From Nocardiopsis eucommiae (GTDB lineage Bacteria > Actinomycetota > Actinomycetes > Streptosporangiales > Streptosporangiaceae): a stretch of 64,000 nt of DNA. The notes below the pieces were generated by a model, which was not told where the DNA came from, ran no database searches, and worked only from the letters and a program-made list of their open reading frames with translations. Where the stretch lies: contig CP074402.1 of NCBI GenBank assembly GCA_018388625.1, positions 1,860,001 to 1,924,000 of the forward strand, written 5' to 3'. The position numbers and the translations under genes were made by a program. Shown in pieces: positions 39,486 to 50,415 of the stretch; within the stretch, counting starts at the first letter, position 1, and each line of letters starts with the position of its first letter.

Positions 39486-40337
39486 CTACGGCAGGGTGAG
39501 GATCTCCGCGCCGGAGTCGGTGATGACCAGGGTGTGCTCGAACTGCGCGGTCCACCGGCGGTCGGCGGTGACGGCGGTCCAGCCGTCGTCCCACATGTCG
39601 TACTCCACGGCGCCCAGGGTGATCATGGGCTCGATGGTGAAGGTCATGCCCGGTTCCATCACCGTGGTGGCGCGCGGGTCGTCGTAGTGCGGCACCACCA
39701 GGCCGGAGTGGAACTCCGGGCCCACGCCGTGGCCGGTGAAGTCACGCACCACCCCGTAGCCGAAGCGCTTGGCGTACGACTCGATGACGCGGCCGATCAC
39801 GTTGATCTGGCGCCCGGGGCGGCACGCCTTGATGGCGCGCATGGTGGCCTCACGGGTGCGCTCGACGAGGAGGCGGTGCTCCTCGGAGACGTCACCGCAG
39901 AGGAAGGTGGCGTTGGTGTCGCCGTGCACGCCGTCCTTGTACGCGGTGATGTCGATGTTCACGATGTCGCCGTCGCGGACCACCGTGTCATCGGGGATGC
40001 CGTGGCAGATGACCTCGTTGAGGGAGGAGCACAGCGACTTCGGGTAGCCCTTGTAACCCAGGGTGCTCGGGTAGGCGCCGTGGTCCAGCAGGAACTCGTG
40101 GCCGATCCGGTCCAGCTCGTCCGTGGTCACCCCGGGCTGGACGTTCTTGCCCACCTCCTCGAGCGCCTGGGCCGCGATGCGCCCCGCCACACGGATCCTC
40201 TCGACGGTCTCCGGGGTCTGGACGTCGCCCAGGACACCCTCCACCGGACGCTTCTGACCCACGTACTCCGGCCGGACGATGTGCGAGGGGACCGAACGTT
40301 GGGGCGAGATGCGCCCAGGAACCAGCGGAGTAGTCAT
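39486..40337 (-). CDS. map: type I methionyl aminopeptidase, copy 2
   Basis: 283 residues, intact. N-terminal extension typical of actinobacterial MetAP ([13 protein letters not shown]) before the pita-bread core. Ligands: Asp in [10 protein letters not shown], Asp in HGDTNATF, His in [13 protein letters not shown], Glu in FTIEPM and Glu in [21 protein letters not shown] lines the substrate pocket. The ATG at 40337 has no ribosome site, but a TACAAT box lies 8 bases upstream, so a leaderless mRNA is likely. Being uninterrupted and constitutive-looking, this is the better candidate for the housekeeping enzyme. Confidence 0.95.
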   Translation of the reverse strand: MTTPLVPGRISPQRSVPSHIVRPEYVGQKRPVEGVLGDVQTPETVERIRVAGRIAAQALEEVGKNVQPGVTTDELDRIGHEFLLDHGAYPSTLGYKGYPKSLCSSLNEVICHGIPDDTVVRDGDIVNIDITAYKDGVHGDTNATFLCGDVSEEHRLLVERTREATMRAIKACRPGRQINVIGRVIESYAKRFGYGVVRDFTGHGVGPEFHSGLVVPHYDDPRATTVMEPGMTFTIEPMITLGAVEYDMWDDGWTAVTADRRWTAQFEHTLVITDSGAEILTLP

Positions 40338-40345
40338 GGACACTG

Positions 40346-40351
40346 ATTGTA
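40346..40351 (-). promoter_or_regulatory. -10 box for leaderless map transcript
   Basis: TACAAT on the minus strand, 8 bases before the start codon. With a typical 6-8 base distance from -10 to the transcription start, transcription would begin at or next to the ATG. No convincing -35 box. Confidence 0.5.
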
Positions 40352-40429
40352 GTTCGTGGGCGGCGGGTGAGGAGCGCCTGGCGGAGGGGTAGATGCCACA
40401 CGAACCCGGAACGACGAGAGGTGGTCGTG

Positions 40430-40621
40430 GTGAACGACGCAGAGGACGACGGCTGGTGGTACTGCCTCCGTCACGGCGGGGTGGAACACGGCGCGGGCTG
40501 TCCCGACTCCCAGCGGCTCGGGCCCTACCCGGACGAGGCCACGGCCGCGCGAGCGTTGCGCATCGCGGCCGAACGCAACGAGGCCTGGGACGAGCAGGAC
40601 GAGAACGAGGGCAACGGCTGA
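40430..40621 (+). CDS. small conserved actinobacterial protein
   Basis: 63 residues: [21 protein letters not shown], then [21 protein letters not shown] and an acidic tail. The WYCL..H..VE...GC...RLGPY pattern matches a small protein common in actinobacteria whose role is unknown; the C..H and C could bind metal. GTG 40430 (or 40427) follows AGAGGTGG. Intact, alone between oppositely oriented map and the F420 reductase gene. Confidence 0.75.
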   Translation: MNDAEDDGWWYCLRHGGVEHGAGCPDSQRLGPYPDEATAARALRIAAERNEAWDEQDENEGNG

Positions 40622-40696
40622 CGGAGCGCGGGGCCGTGTGGGGCGCCACCGGCCCTGCGCGTTCCCCTCCGGGCCCGTTCTGACAGGATCGGCCCC

Positions 40697-41391
40697 ATGA
40701 GCGAACACGACGCACAGCAGGGCGCGGACATCACCGGGCTGACCATCGCGGTCCTGGGCGGGACCGGCGACCAGGGGCGGGGACTGGCCCGGCGCTTCGC
40801 CCGGTCCGGCCTCACGGTCCTCCTCGGCTCCCGCGACGCCGAGCGTGCCGCCAAGGCCGCGGACGACCTCGTGGCGGCCGAGTCCACCGCGATCGACGTG
40901 CGCGGGCTCGCCAACGCCGACGCGGCGGAGCGCGGGGACATCGTGGTCGTCGCCGTTCCGTGGGACGGCCACCGCGAGCTGCTGGTGTCGCTGGCCGACC
41001 GGCTGGCGGGCAAGATCGTGGTGGACTGCGTGAACCCGCTCGGCTTCGACAAGAAGGGCCCCTTCGCCCTGGACGTCCCGGAGGGGAGCGCCGCCCAGCA
41101 GGCCGCCGAGGTCCTGCCGGGCAGCCGGGTCACCGCCGCCTTCCACCACGTCTCCGCCGTGCTCCTCCTGGACCCCGAGGTCGACCAGATCGAGCTGGAC
41201 GTCCTGGTGCTGGGGGAGGACCGAGACGCCACGGACACCGTGCGCGCCCTGGCGGACCGGATCCCGGGGTGCGCGGAGTGTTCGGCGGGCGTCTGCGCAA
41301 CGCCCACCAGGTCGAGGCCCTCACCGCCAACCTGATCGCGGTCAACCGCCGTTACAGGACGCACGCGGGTGTCCGGATCACCGGCCTGTAG
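40697..41391 (+). CDS. NADPH-dependent F420 reductase (one frameshift)
   Basis: Hydride transfer between NADPH and coenzyme F420. 231 residues after one G at 41266-41269. N-terminal Rossmann loop [25 protein letters not shown] 2'-phosphate contact region [28 protein letters not shown] and C-terminal [21 protein letters not shown]. It faces an F420-dependent luciferase-like enzyme gene 11 bp away, a sensible cofactor-recycling neighbourhood. Confidence 0.9.
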
Positions 41392-41402
41392 GTCCGCGCG
41401 GC

Positions 41403-42443
41403 CTAGGCCGCCCACTCCTTGACCTTCGCGATGAGCCGGGCGGGGTCCCCGCCGACCGGGGTCACGTTGAGCTGGGTGACCCCGGCGGCGCGAAAGGCCT
41501 CCACCCGCTCGCGGACGTAGGACTCGGGCCCGACCAGGTTGGTCAGCTCCACGAACTCGTCCGGGACCGCGGCGGCGGCCTCGTCCTTCCTCCCGGCGAG
41601 GTAGAGGTCCTGGATCTTCTCCGCTGCCTCCTCATAGCCGTACCGCTGGGCCACCGTGTTGTAGAAGTTCCTCCCCTTGGCGCCCATGCCGCCCACGTAC
41701 AGGGCGATGATCGGCCGGGTGAGGTCCGCGAGGCGCGCGGTCTCCTCGTCCTCACCGATGGCGAGCAGGCCGCCCGCGGAGATCTCCAGCTCACCGAGGC
41801 CGGGGTCGCGCTTGGCCCGGCCCCTGGCCAGGGACGGGCCCCACACGCTCTCGGCCTTCTCCGGGATGAACAGGTGCGGCAACCAGCCGTCGGCGGTCTC
41901 GGCGGTCATCTCGACGTTCTTCTCCCCGAGGGAGGCCACGTGGATCGGGATCCGCGGGCGCACCGGGTGGTTGATGATCTTGAGCGGCCGGCCCAGTCCG
42001 GTGCCCTGCTCGGGCGGCAGCGGCAGCTGGAACACCTGACCGTCGTGGGTCAGGCGCTCCTCGCGCGCCCAGACCTTCCGGCAGATCTCGATGGTCTCCC
42101 GGGTGCGGCCGAGCGGCTTGGTGTAGGGGACGCCGTGGAAGCCCTCGATCACCTGCGGGCCGCTGGCCCCGAGGCCGAGGACGGCCCGCCCGTCGGAGAG
42201 GTAGTCCAGCCCGGCCGCGGTCATCGCGATGAGGGTGGGGGTACGGGTGTACATCGGCAGGATGGCGGAGCCGATCGACACGCGTTCGGTGCGGGCCGCG
42301 AGGTAGCCCATGAGGGTGGGGCTGTCGTAGCCGTAGGCCTCCGCGACCCACACGGTGTCCAGCCCGGCCTTCTCCAGTTCGACGACCTGCTCGACGGCCT
42401 CCTTGGGCTCGCCCGCGTACTGGAGCGGCATCGAGATGCGCAT
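41403..42443 (-). CDS. LLM-class F420-dependent oxidoreductase
   Basis: 346-residue TIM-barrel enzyme of the luciferase-like F420 family, cytosolic. Features: MRISMPLQYAGEPKEA start strand, VWVAEAYGYDSPTLMGYLAARTE, FHGVPYTKPLGRTRE, LGASGPQVIEGF, and PVGGDPARLIAKVKE. ATG 42443 with GGGAGGA upstream; the long upstream extension is discarded. Divergent from an ArsR-type gene whose promoter holds a periodic operator also lying in this gene's upstream region, so the regulator may control both. Substrate unknown. Confidence 0.9.
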   Translation of the reverse strand: MRISMPLQYAGEPKEAVEQVVELEKAGLDTVWVAEAYGYDSPTLMGYLAARTERVSIGSAILPMYTRTPTLIAMTAAGLDYLSDGRAVLGLGASGPQVIEGFHGVPYTKPLGRTRETIEICRKVWAREERLTHDGQVFQLPLPPEQGTGLGRPLKIINHPVRPRIPIHVASLGEKNVEMTAETADGWLPHLFIPEKAESVWGPSLARGRAKRDPGLGELEISAGGLLAIGEDEETARLADLTRPIIALYVGGMGAKGRNFYNTVAQRYGYEEAAEKIQDLYLAGRKDEAAAAVPDEFVELTNLVGPESYVRERVEAFRAAGVTQLNVTPVGGDPARLIAKVKEWAA

Positions 42444-42544
42444 GTGCTGTCCTCCCGGTGGGCCGGACCCCGGCCCGCGTCGGTGCTCGGTGTGCCGACA
42501 CTGTACTACCGAGTCGCATTCGGTTTCCGTCCCGCTCTCACCCT

Positions 42545-42590
42545 CTTGCCCAAGACTTCTTGGCCAAGGAGTCTTGGCCAAGAACTCTTG
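42545..42590. promoter_or_regulatory. 14-bp periodic operator of CTTGGCCAAG units
   Basis: Palindromic units CTTGCCCAAG (42545), CTTGGCCAAG (42559) and CTTGGCCAAG (42573), then half unit CTTG (42587), repeat with an exact 14-bp period and 4-bp spacers ACTT, GAGT, AACT. Positions 42551-42590 are also a 40-bp near-perfect dyad. It ends 18 bp before the ArsR-type start. Confidence 0.8.
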
Positions 42591-42608
42591 TTCGTCTAGG
42601 GTGCCGGT

Positions 42609-43249
42609 ATGAACCACGGCACGGAAGAGCACGACGACACACCCGAGGCCCACCACGACACCGTTCCGGACCCCTTCGCGAACGCCGCCGTCCTGGACGC
42701 CCACTCCCTGCGCGGACTGGCGCACCCGCTGCGCATGCGCGTCTACCAGCTGCTCCAGAAGACTCCCGCCACCGGCAAGATCGTCGCTGAGAGACTGGGG
42801 TCTCCTCCGCCTCGGCCAGTTACCACCTGCGCCAGCTGGAGACCCACGGTTTCATCAGGGAGGACCCCGCGTTGGGCACCAGCCGCGAACGCTGGTGGCG
42901 TGCGGCCCACAGCGGCTTCCGCCTCCCCGAGAGTCTGGACACCGAGGCCCCCGAACTCACCACGGCGCTGCGCCACACCGTCGCCGCCGGGTGGACCGAA
43001 CGCCTGGGCGCGGCGGTCAACGAGTGGTCGGCCCAGCCCGAGGGGTGGCGTGAGGCCCAGCTCATGTCGGACCGCACCCTGCGCCTGACCCTCGAACAGA
43101 TGGAACGCCTGCGCGCGGAGCTGGTCGAGGTGCTCAACCGGCACACCGCCGAGGGCGGGACCGGGGAGACGGGGGAGCGCACGGTCCACGTCCAGTTGGC
43201 CGCCTTCCCCGGAGCCGACCCGGACCCGGCGGCCGAAGGGCCCCGGTGA
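42609..43249 (+). CDS. ArsR-type winged-helix regulator (one frameshift)
   Basis: 213 residues after one G in GGGG at 42797-42800. Winged HTH: LDAHSLRGLAHPLRMRVYQLL, TGKIVAERLGVSSASASYHL, RQLETHGFIRE. The C-terminal ~110 residues are helical (SDRTLRLTLEQMERLRAELVEV), longer than classical metal-sensing ArsR and without CxC metal motifs. It precedes an MFS transporter gene by 78 bp in the same direction; repression of itself, the transporter and perhaps the divergent F420 enzyme through the periodic operator is inferred. Confidence 0.85.
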
Positions 43250-43327
43250 ACCCGGGACCCCCTGCCCGGCCGCACCTGGGTTCCCCACCTTCGGTCCCCG
43301 TTCCCCCACCACCCCGCAGGAGACCCG

Positions 43328-44583
43328 ATGAGACCGGTCGTCGGCCTGGTCGCCGCCCAGGCCCTCGCTTACACGGGCACCAGGCTGGCCATGATCGCCA
43401 TCCCCTGGTTCGTCCTGGAGACCACCGGCAGCCCCACCCACATGGGCCTGGTGACCCTCTTCGAACTCGGCTCCTACACCCTGGCCCGGCTGTTCGTCGG
43501 CCCTCTCCTGGACCGTGTCGGACAGCGCGCGGTGAGCATCCGGGTGGACCTGCTGGCCGCCACCGCCCTCGCGACGGTGCCGCCCCTCTTCTCCGCCGGG
43601 CTGCTGCCGTTCCCGGTGCTGCTGGTCCTGGTCACCGTGATCGGGCTGGCCACCGGCCCCTCGGAGGCGGCCAAGGTCTCGCTGTCACCTTTCGTGGCCG
43701 TGGCCGGGGGCGTCCGGCTGGAACGCGTCACCGGGCTGACCGGGACGGTCGACCGGCTCTCCATGACCGTGGGACCGATCGCCGCCGGTGCGGTGGTCGC
43801 CGCCCTGGGTGCGCTCACCGCGCTGTACGTGAACGCCGCCCTCATGGTGCTCGCCGCCCTGGTGACGGCGCTCCTCCTGCGTCGCGACGTCGAGGTGGCG
43901 GGGCGATCCGGGGCGGACCCGGAGGAGGGCTACGGCTACCTCGTGCGCCTGCACGCGGGATGGCGGGCGGTCTGGGGCGACCTGCCGCTGCGGGCGCTGG
44001 TCACGATGATCATGGTGACCAACATCGTGGACGTGGCGGTCATGAGCCTGGCTCTGCCCGTCTGGGCGGCCGAGCGGGGGTGGGGTCCGCAGGCGGTGGG
44101 GCTGGTCGCGGGGCGCTCGGCGCCACCTCGGTGCTGGGCTCCCTGGTGGCGGTGTGGATCGGTCACCGGTCGCCGCGCCGCGCCACGTTCCTCGCCGCCA
44201 TGGTGCTCTCCGGGCCGCCGCGCGTCCTGGTGCTCGCCCTCGACCTGCCCCTGTGGGTGGTCCTGGCGGTGTGGGCCGTCTCCGGGATCGGCGGCGGACT
44301 GATCAACCCCATCCTGTCCGCGGTGATCTTCGAACGGCTGCCTCCGCGCATGGTCGGCCGGGGGATGTCCATGGTGGGTGCGCTGACCCGCATCGGAGCC
44401 CCGGTCGCGGCACCCGGGATCGGGGTGGCGATCGGACTGTTCGGGGTGTCCCCGGTCCTGGTCGCCGGGGCCGCACTGTACCTGGCGGCGGTGTGCCTGC
44501 CCGCCTTCGGCCGCACGGCCACGGAGCTGGAGCGGCCCCCGGAGGAACCGGAGACCGCCCAGCCGCCGGATCAGCTCGCGTAG
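43328..44583 (+). CDS. MFS transporter (one frameshift)
   Basis: 418 residues after one G at 44110-44113, twelve predicted membrane helices. N-terminal half motif [16 protein letters not shown] (loop 2-3); [19 protein letters not shown] and [18 protein letters not shown] in the second half match the macrolide/enterobactin-type (MefA/EntS) exporters. Directly behind the ArsR-type regulator, so an inducible efflux pair. Its 3' end overlaps the convergent panB stop by 13 bp. Substrate unknown. Confidence 0.83.
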
Positions 44584-45422
44584 GTGTGCTCCTCGGCGGG
44601 GAAGCTCCCGCCGACGACCTCGGACGCGTAGTCCGTGGCGGCCTCGCGCAGCGTCTCCGCGAGGTTGGCGTAGGTCTTGACGAACTTCGCCACCCGGGGG
44701 CTCAGCCCGGCCATGTCCTGCCACACCAGCACCTGGGCGTCGGTGGAGGGGCCGGCGCCGATGCCGATGGTCGGGACGGCGAGCTGCTCGGTCACCTCGG
44801 CCGCGAGGTCGGCCGGGACCGCCTCCAGCACGACGGAGAACGCGCCCGCGCGCTCCAGTTCCTTGGCGTCCTTGAGCAGACCGGCGGCGGCCTCGCCCCG
44901 GCCCTGCACACGGTATCCGCCCAGGGTGTTGACCGACTGCGGGGTCAGACCGATGTGGCCCATCACCGGGATGCCCGCCGAGGTCAGCAGCTCCACCTGG
45001 GGGCGACCGCCTGGCCGCCCTCCAACTTCACCGCCTGGGCTTTGCCCTCCTTCATGAACCGGGAGGCGGCCTCCAGAGCCTGCTGGGGGAGGCCTGGTAG
45101 GAGCCGAAGGGCAGGTCGGCCACGACCAGGGCCCGCTTGGTGGAGCGGGTGACGGCGGCGGTGAGCGGGATCAGCTCGTCCACCGTCACCGGGACGGTGG
45201 AGTCGTAGCCGTAGACCACGTTGGCGGCGGAGTCGCCGACGAGGAGGACGGGGATACCCGCCTCGTCGAAGATCCGGGAGGTGAGGGCGTCGTAGGCGGT
45301 CAGCATGGGCCACCGCTCGCCGCGCTGCTTGGCCAGGGCCAGGTCGCGGATGGTGACGCGCCGGTTGGTGACCCCGCCGTACAGGGCGTTCCCGGCGGAG
45401 GGGTCTTGGCTGTGGTGCTCAT
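44571..45422 (-). CDS. panB: 3-methyl-2-oxobutanoate hydroxymethyltransferase (three frameshifts)
   Basis: First step of pantothenate synthesis: adds hydroxymethyl from methylene-THF to 2-oxoisovalerate. 284 residues after repairs at 45400-45403, 45085-45089 and 44999-45003. Motifs: [28 protein letters not shown] (Mg-binding Asp), [36 protein letters not shown] (catalytic Glu) and [20 protein letters not shown]. Repair of the first site links the ATG at 45422 to GNALYGGV. An essential biosynthetic gene with three breaks is good evidence that the breaks are not biological. Confidence 0.92.
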
Positions 45423-45795
45423 GATGGGTTCTTCCTCCGTTGTCTCGAAGCACCCGCTGGGGTGTCCCCGGACCTGTGGACGAAAACTGTTGTCGTGCGC
45501 GCTTGCACGCGCGGTTCCCCGAAGGGAGGGGTTCCTCGGGAGGAACGGCGTGCCGGGGCGGGATGTTCCCCGTTCCCCGCCACCAGCCTCTGTCCACCCG
45601 GCGGAGCCGGTGCGGGGAGGACGGGTGCGCGGGGGCGCACGCCAGCATCATCGCACGGGAGGGGGCGGGCCGTCCTCCCCGGGACGGTGCCTTTTCCGGG
45701 CGCGCCCGGCAAGCCGGAGCCGTGATCCCGGCGCTGTGAGAGGCGGCTGGTTAGCATGACAGCGGCACCGGGGTTGAGTGGCTGAAGGGACGTCC
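45423..45795. other. divergent intergenic region, panB / MFS
   Basis: About 370 bp with no credible gene. It must contain both promoters. A small dyad GTTCCT-CGGG-AGGAAC lies at 45531-45546. AAGGGA precedes the MFS start at 45796. No riboswitch fold recognised. Confidence 0.45.
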
Positions 45796-47362
45796 GTGGA
45801 CCAGCAGACAGCACACCGGCGCAGGTGGGGCGGGTTGGCGGTGCTGATCATCTGCCTGCTGGTGATCGTGGCCGACAACACGATCCTCAACGTCGCGCTG
45901 AAGACCCTCTCCGACCCGCAGCGGGGGTGGGCGCCAGCCAGGCCGAGCTGGCGTGGGCGATCAACGCCTACACCCTGGTCTTCGCCGGACTGCTGTTCAC
46001 CTTCGGGGTGCTCGGTGACCGGTGGGGGAGACGGCGGCTGCTGGTGGCCGGACTGATCGTGTTCGGCTCCGCCTCGACACTCACCGCCTACTCACAGAGC
46101 CCGGAGCAGCTCGTCGCGGCGCGCGCGGCGATGGGATTCGGCGCCTCCATGGTGATGCCGCAGACCCTGTCGGTGATCACCAACGTGTTCCCGCCGGAGG
46201 AACGGGCCCGGGCGATCGGCCTGTGGGCGGGCGCGGTGGGTCTGGCGATGGCGATCGGGCCGTCGGCGGGAGGGCTCCTCCTGGAGAACTTCTGGTGGGG
46301 ATCGATCTTCCTGGTCAACGTGCCCTTCGTGCTCCTCGGGCTGGCGCTGATGTTCTTCCTGGTCCCCGAGTCGAGGGACGAGAGCGCGGGGCGCCCGGAC
46401 GTCCTCGGCGTGCTGTTGTCCATCCCGGGCCTGGTCCTGATCGTCTACGGCATCATCACTGCTGGGGAGCGGTCCTCACTGGCGGACTGGGACGTGTACG
46501 GCGCTCTGGTCCTGGGCCTGGCGGTGCTGGGGATGTTCCTGGTCCACGAGTCCCGCGCCCCCAACCCCTCGCTCGACGTGCGCTTCTTCCGGGACCCCCG
46601 GTTCAGCGTCTCCGTCGCCACGGTCATGGTCCTGTTCTTCAGCATGGCGGGGATCCTCTTCTTCCTGAGCTTCTACTGGCAGAGCGTCCGCGGCTTCCCC
46701 CGTTCGTCGCGGGCCTGCTGATGCTGCCGTCCGCGCTGGGCCAGCTGATCTTCGCTCCGTTGAGCCCGACCCTGGTGCGTTGGGTGGGTCCGCGCGTCCT
46801 CGCCGCGATCGGTGTGGGGGTGGTTTGCTGCAGCTTCGTCTTCTACACGCAGATCCGGGTGGACACCCCGCTCGCACTGATCATCGTGTTCTTCTTCCTC
46901 CAGACCTCGGCCATGGCGGTGGTGCTCACCCCGGCCACCAACGCGATCATGTCGTCGGTCCCGCCGGGCAAGGCCGGGGCCGCCTCCGCCGTGCAGAACA
47001 CGGCCCGCCAGATCGCCACCGCCATGGGCGTGGCCGTCCTCGGCGCGGTGATCTCCTACCGGTACCGAGCGGGGATGGAGGGCGACCTGAACGCGGTGGC
47101 GGAACGGACCCACGACGTGACCCCGAAGGACGCTCAGTCGGCGGCCGAGTCCATCGAGGCGACCATGGCGCTGGTCCAGAGACTGGGTCCGGCGGGCGAC
47201 GCGCTCGTCGCCCCGGCCAAGCAGGCGTTCCTGGCGGGACTGCACATGGCGGCGCTGGTCTCGCTGTGCATCGGTCTCATCGGTCTGGTCGTGGTGCTGG
47301 TGTGGATGCCTCGTGAACCCCCGAGCCACGAGCCGAACGACCGGGCCGCGAACACGTCCTAG
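45796..47362 (+). CDS. DHA2-type MFS drug exporter (two frameshifts)
   Basis: 522 residues with 14 hydrophobic segments, EmrB/QacA class proton-driven multidrug exporter. Motif [17 protein letters not shown] in helix 1, motif [17 protein letters not shown], motif C region [23 protein letters not shown] (helix 5). Lost bases: G at 45923-45927 and C at 46697-46701. GTG 45796 is chosen over GTG 45778 because AAGGGA is correctly spaced. Substrate unknown. Confidence 0.87.
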
Positions 47363-47412
47363 CGGGCGCCGGGACACGACCGCGCGGGGGCCCGGCGGCC
47401 ATACTGGGCACC

Positions 47413-50376
47413 ATGCTGGTCCACGAACCCTCCCCCGCCTTCGTCGGTCGCCACCACCACCTGTCCCTGCTCGCGGCGGACGCGCGCCGCACCGTTCCCG
47501 AGGGCGCCCGCACCGTCCTGGTCCTCGGCGGCGCCGGTGTCGGCAAGTCCCGCCTGCTCACCGAGCACCTGCGCCGGGTCCCCGGCACCCCCTCCGCCGT
47601 GGGCGGCTGTCTGGAACTGGGCGCCGAGGGGGTCCCCTTCGCCCCCTTCACCGCCTCCTGCGTGAACTCGTGCGCTCCGGAGGCCCCGCCGCCGACCCCA
47701 CCGGCGACCTCGGCCGTCTCCTCCCCGAACTCAAGGGTGTCTCCGGGGCGGTGGTCGAGAGCCGTGCCCGTCTGTTCGAGGCGGTCCTCACCTTCCTGGA
47801 GGAGCGCGCCGCACCGGCCGGACTCACCCTGGTGATCGAGGACCTGCACTGGGCCGACGCCTCCACCCGCGACCTGCTCGTGTTCCTGCTGCGCAACCTC
47901 GGGTCCGCCCCCGTCCACCTGCTCATCAGCGTGCGCACCGACGACCTGCACCGGACCCACCCGCTGCGCGGTCTGCTCCCCGAACTCGAACGCCTCCCCG
48001 GGGTCCGCCGCCTGGATCTGGAACCGCTCTCCAAGGACGAGGTCGGAGCCCAGGCCACCGCCCTGAGCGGTCGGGAACTCGATCCGGCCGACCTCGACCT
48101 GCTGTTCGAGCGCAGCGGCGGCAACCCGCTCTTCGTGGAGTCATTCCTGGCCACCGGGCACGACCCCGCCGGGGCGCCCCTCCCGGAAGGGCTCCGGGAC
48201 CTGCTGCTCTCCGCTGTCGAACCCCTGCCCGAACCCACCCGCCGCGTCCTCGGCCTCGTCGCGACCGCGGGACCCGGGTCCGGCACACACTCCTCGCCAG
48301 CGTGAACCGCCGCGCCGGGAGCTCCGACGTGGAGCTCGACGCGGCCCTGCGCCCGGCCGTCGACGCCCGCATCCTGCGTTCGACGGCGGACGGCTACGCG
48401 TTCCGGCACGCACTGCTGGCGGAGGCGGTGCACACCGACCTCATGCCGGGTGAACGCGTGCGCGCGCACCGCCGCTACGCCGAGGCGCTCCAGGCGGGTG
48501 TGGAGCGGATGCCCGAGCGCGAGCGGGCCCTCCAGCTCGCCCACCACGCGCACTGCGCCCACGACCAGCCGCTCGCCCTCTCGGCGGCCTGGCGGGCCGC
48601 CGACCACGCCGCCGCCGTGGACGCCTACCCCGAGCACCTGGGACTGATCGAACGCGTCCTGGAACTGTGGGACCAGGTGCCCGACGCGGTCGAACGCGTC
48701 GGGCTGCCCCGGGACCAGGTGCTGGTCCGGGCCGCCGAGGTGTCTCTGGTCGCGGGTTCGCCGCGACGCGCGGTCAGCTACGCCACCGAGGGCCTGGACG
48801 AACTCGGGGTCACGGGATTCCGTGACCCGCACGGAGCCCGTAGGGAGAGCTTCGAACGCGCCTCCCGGCTGCGTCATGCCCGGGGCCGGGCGCTCAAGGA
48901 GATGGGTCGCGACGGTGCCCTGGAGGATCTGGCCGACGGCCTCGTGCTGCTCGCCCACGACCACCCGGACGCCACGGCGGTGGGCGCGACCATGGCCGCC
49001 ACTCTCATGATGCGCGGCCACCACGACCAGGCGGCCAGGATGGCCCGCCGGGTCCTCGACAGAGCGCGTGTGCTCGGTGACCGGAGGAGCGAGGCGGACG
49101 CGCTTATCACCCTCGGCGGCCTCAGCGACCCGCTCGACGCCGACGAGGGGCTGGCGCTGTTCGGTGCGGGCATCGGTCTGGCCCGGGAGATCGGTGACGT
49201 CCCGGTCGAGATCCGGGGGCTGGTCAACCTCGCCGGCCACCTCAAGAACCTCGACCGGCTGGAGGAGAGCGCCCGGGTGTCCCTGGAGGGGATGCGGCGC
49301 TGCGGTGAGCTCGGCCTGACCCGGACCCAGGGCGGGGCGTTCGCCTGCGGGTTGGCGGTGACCCGGTTCCACCAGGGAAGGTTCGCCGAGAGCGAGGAAC
49401 TGCTGTCCAGGGTCACGGAGGGCGGGGTGACGTGGGCGCGGGCCCTCACCCTGCGCATGCAACTGGACCTGTACCGCTGGCGTCCGGACGCGCTGCGCGC
49501 CACCATCGACGAGTTCCATCGCGCGCTGCCCGCACGCGTGAGCTCCCCGGTGGAGCACCTTCCGGTGCACGGGGTCCTCCAGCAGCTGGCCGTGTACGAG
49601 GGACGCCTGCTGGACGCCGGACGGATGACCCGGGACCTGCTCCACCGGACGGCGGGGGAACGCTCCAGGACTCCGCTCGCCCAGGGTCTCTACCGTTCCA
49701 CCCTGGTCCGGCACACCTCGGTCGCCGCCCGCCTGGCGGAGGAACCGGGAGAGGAGGCGCGCCAGCTGGCCCGGGAGGTCCGCGAGCTCCTGGACGACAT
49801 GCCCCCGTTACGGAACACTCCGACTCCCACGCCCGGCTGGCCGCCGATGCCTGGCTGGCCCCGGACCCGGAGGAGTCCCTGGCGCTGTTCGAGGCGGCGA
49901 TGGCGGCGGTCGCGCCCACCGGCCACGTGGTCCTCGGAGCCGAGTACGAGCTGGCGGCGGCGGAGGCGGCCCTGCGGGCGGGGCGCCGCGACCGCGCGGC
50001 CGCGCACGTCGACGCGGTCCACCGCCTGGCGGTCCGGCACGGCATGGCCCTGTTCGAGAGGCAGACCCGCGCGCTGCGGGCCCGCCACGCCCTGCCCGAC
50101 CCGGACGGACACGCCGCCACCAGCCCCGCTCCGGAACGGGCCGCGCTCCCCGCCGGGCCCACCCCGGCGGCCGGATCGCCGCCCGCCGGGCTGACGCCGC
50201 GTGAGGTGGAGGTGCTGGTGGAGGTGGCCCGTGGGTCGAGCAACCGGGAGGTGGGGGAGGCGCTGTTCATCTCGGGCAAGACGGTGAGCGTGCACCTGAG
50301 CAACGCGATGGGCAAACTCGGGGTGCGCAACCGGACGGCCGCGGTGGCGCGGCCCCGCGAGCTCGGGCTGGTCTGA
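47413..50376 (+). CDS. LAL-type LuxR regulator A with AAA ATPase (three frameshifts)
   Basis: Large ATP-binding LuxR regulator, 988 residues restored (47654-47655, 48276-48278, 49802-49806). N-terminal AAA/STAND ATPase: FVGRHHHLSLL, Walker A GGAGVGKS, Walker B-like LVIEDLHWADAS. A long TPR-like helical middle (residues ~350-880) follows. C-terminal LuxR HTH: GLTPREVEVLVEVARGSSNR, EALFISGKTVSVHLSNAMGK. ATG 47413 lies 50 bp behind the MFS gene. The next gene is a paralogue. LAL proteins activate catabolic or secondary-metabolite operons; target unknown. Confidence 0.87.
50179..50315 (+). repeat. 137-bp identical tract in regulator A (copy 1)
   Basis: Identical base for base to 53056-53192. It encodes the LuxR HTH from just before GLTPRE to the start of GKLG. 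The flanks diverge at synonymous and non-synonymous sites, so the identity is confined to the DNA-binding domain. Confidence 0.85.
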
Positions 50377-50415
50377 CCGGCCTCGGACCAGGGAGCCCCG
50401 GGCATACTGGGGCGT

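Noticed and set aside
39345-40346. 333-residue rightward frame opposite the second map gene
   Set aside because: It is the exact antisense shadow of the intact methionyl aminopeptidase and shows no motif or ribosome site.
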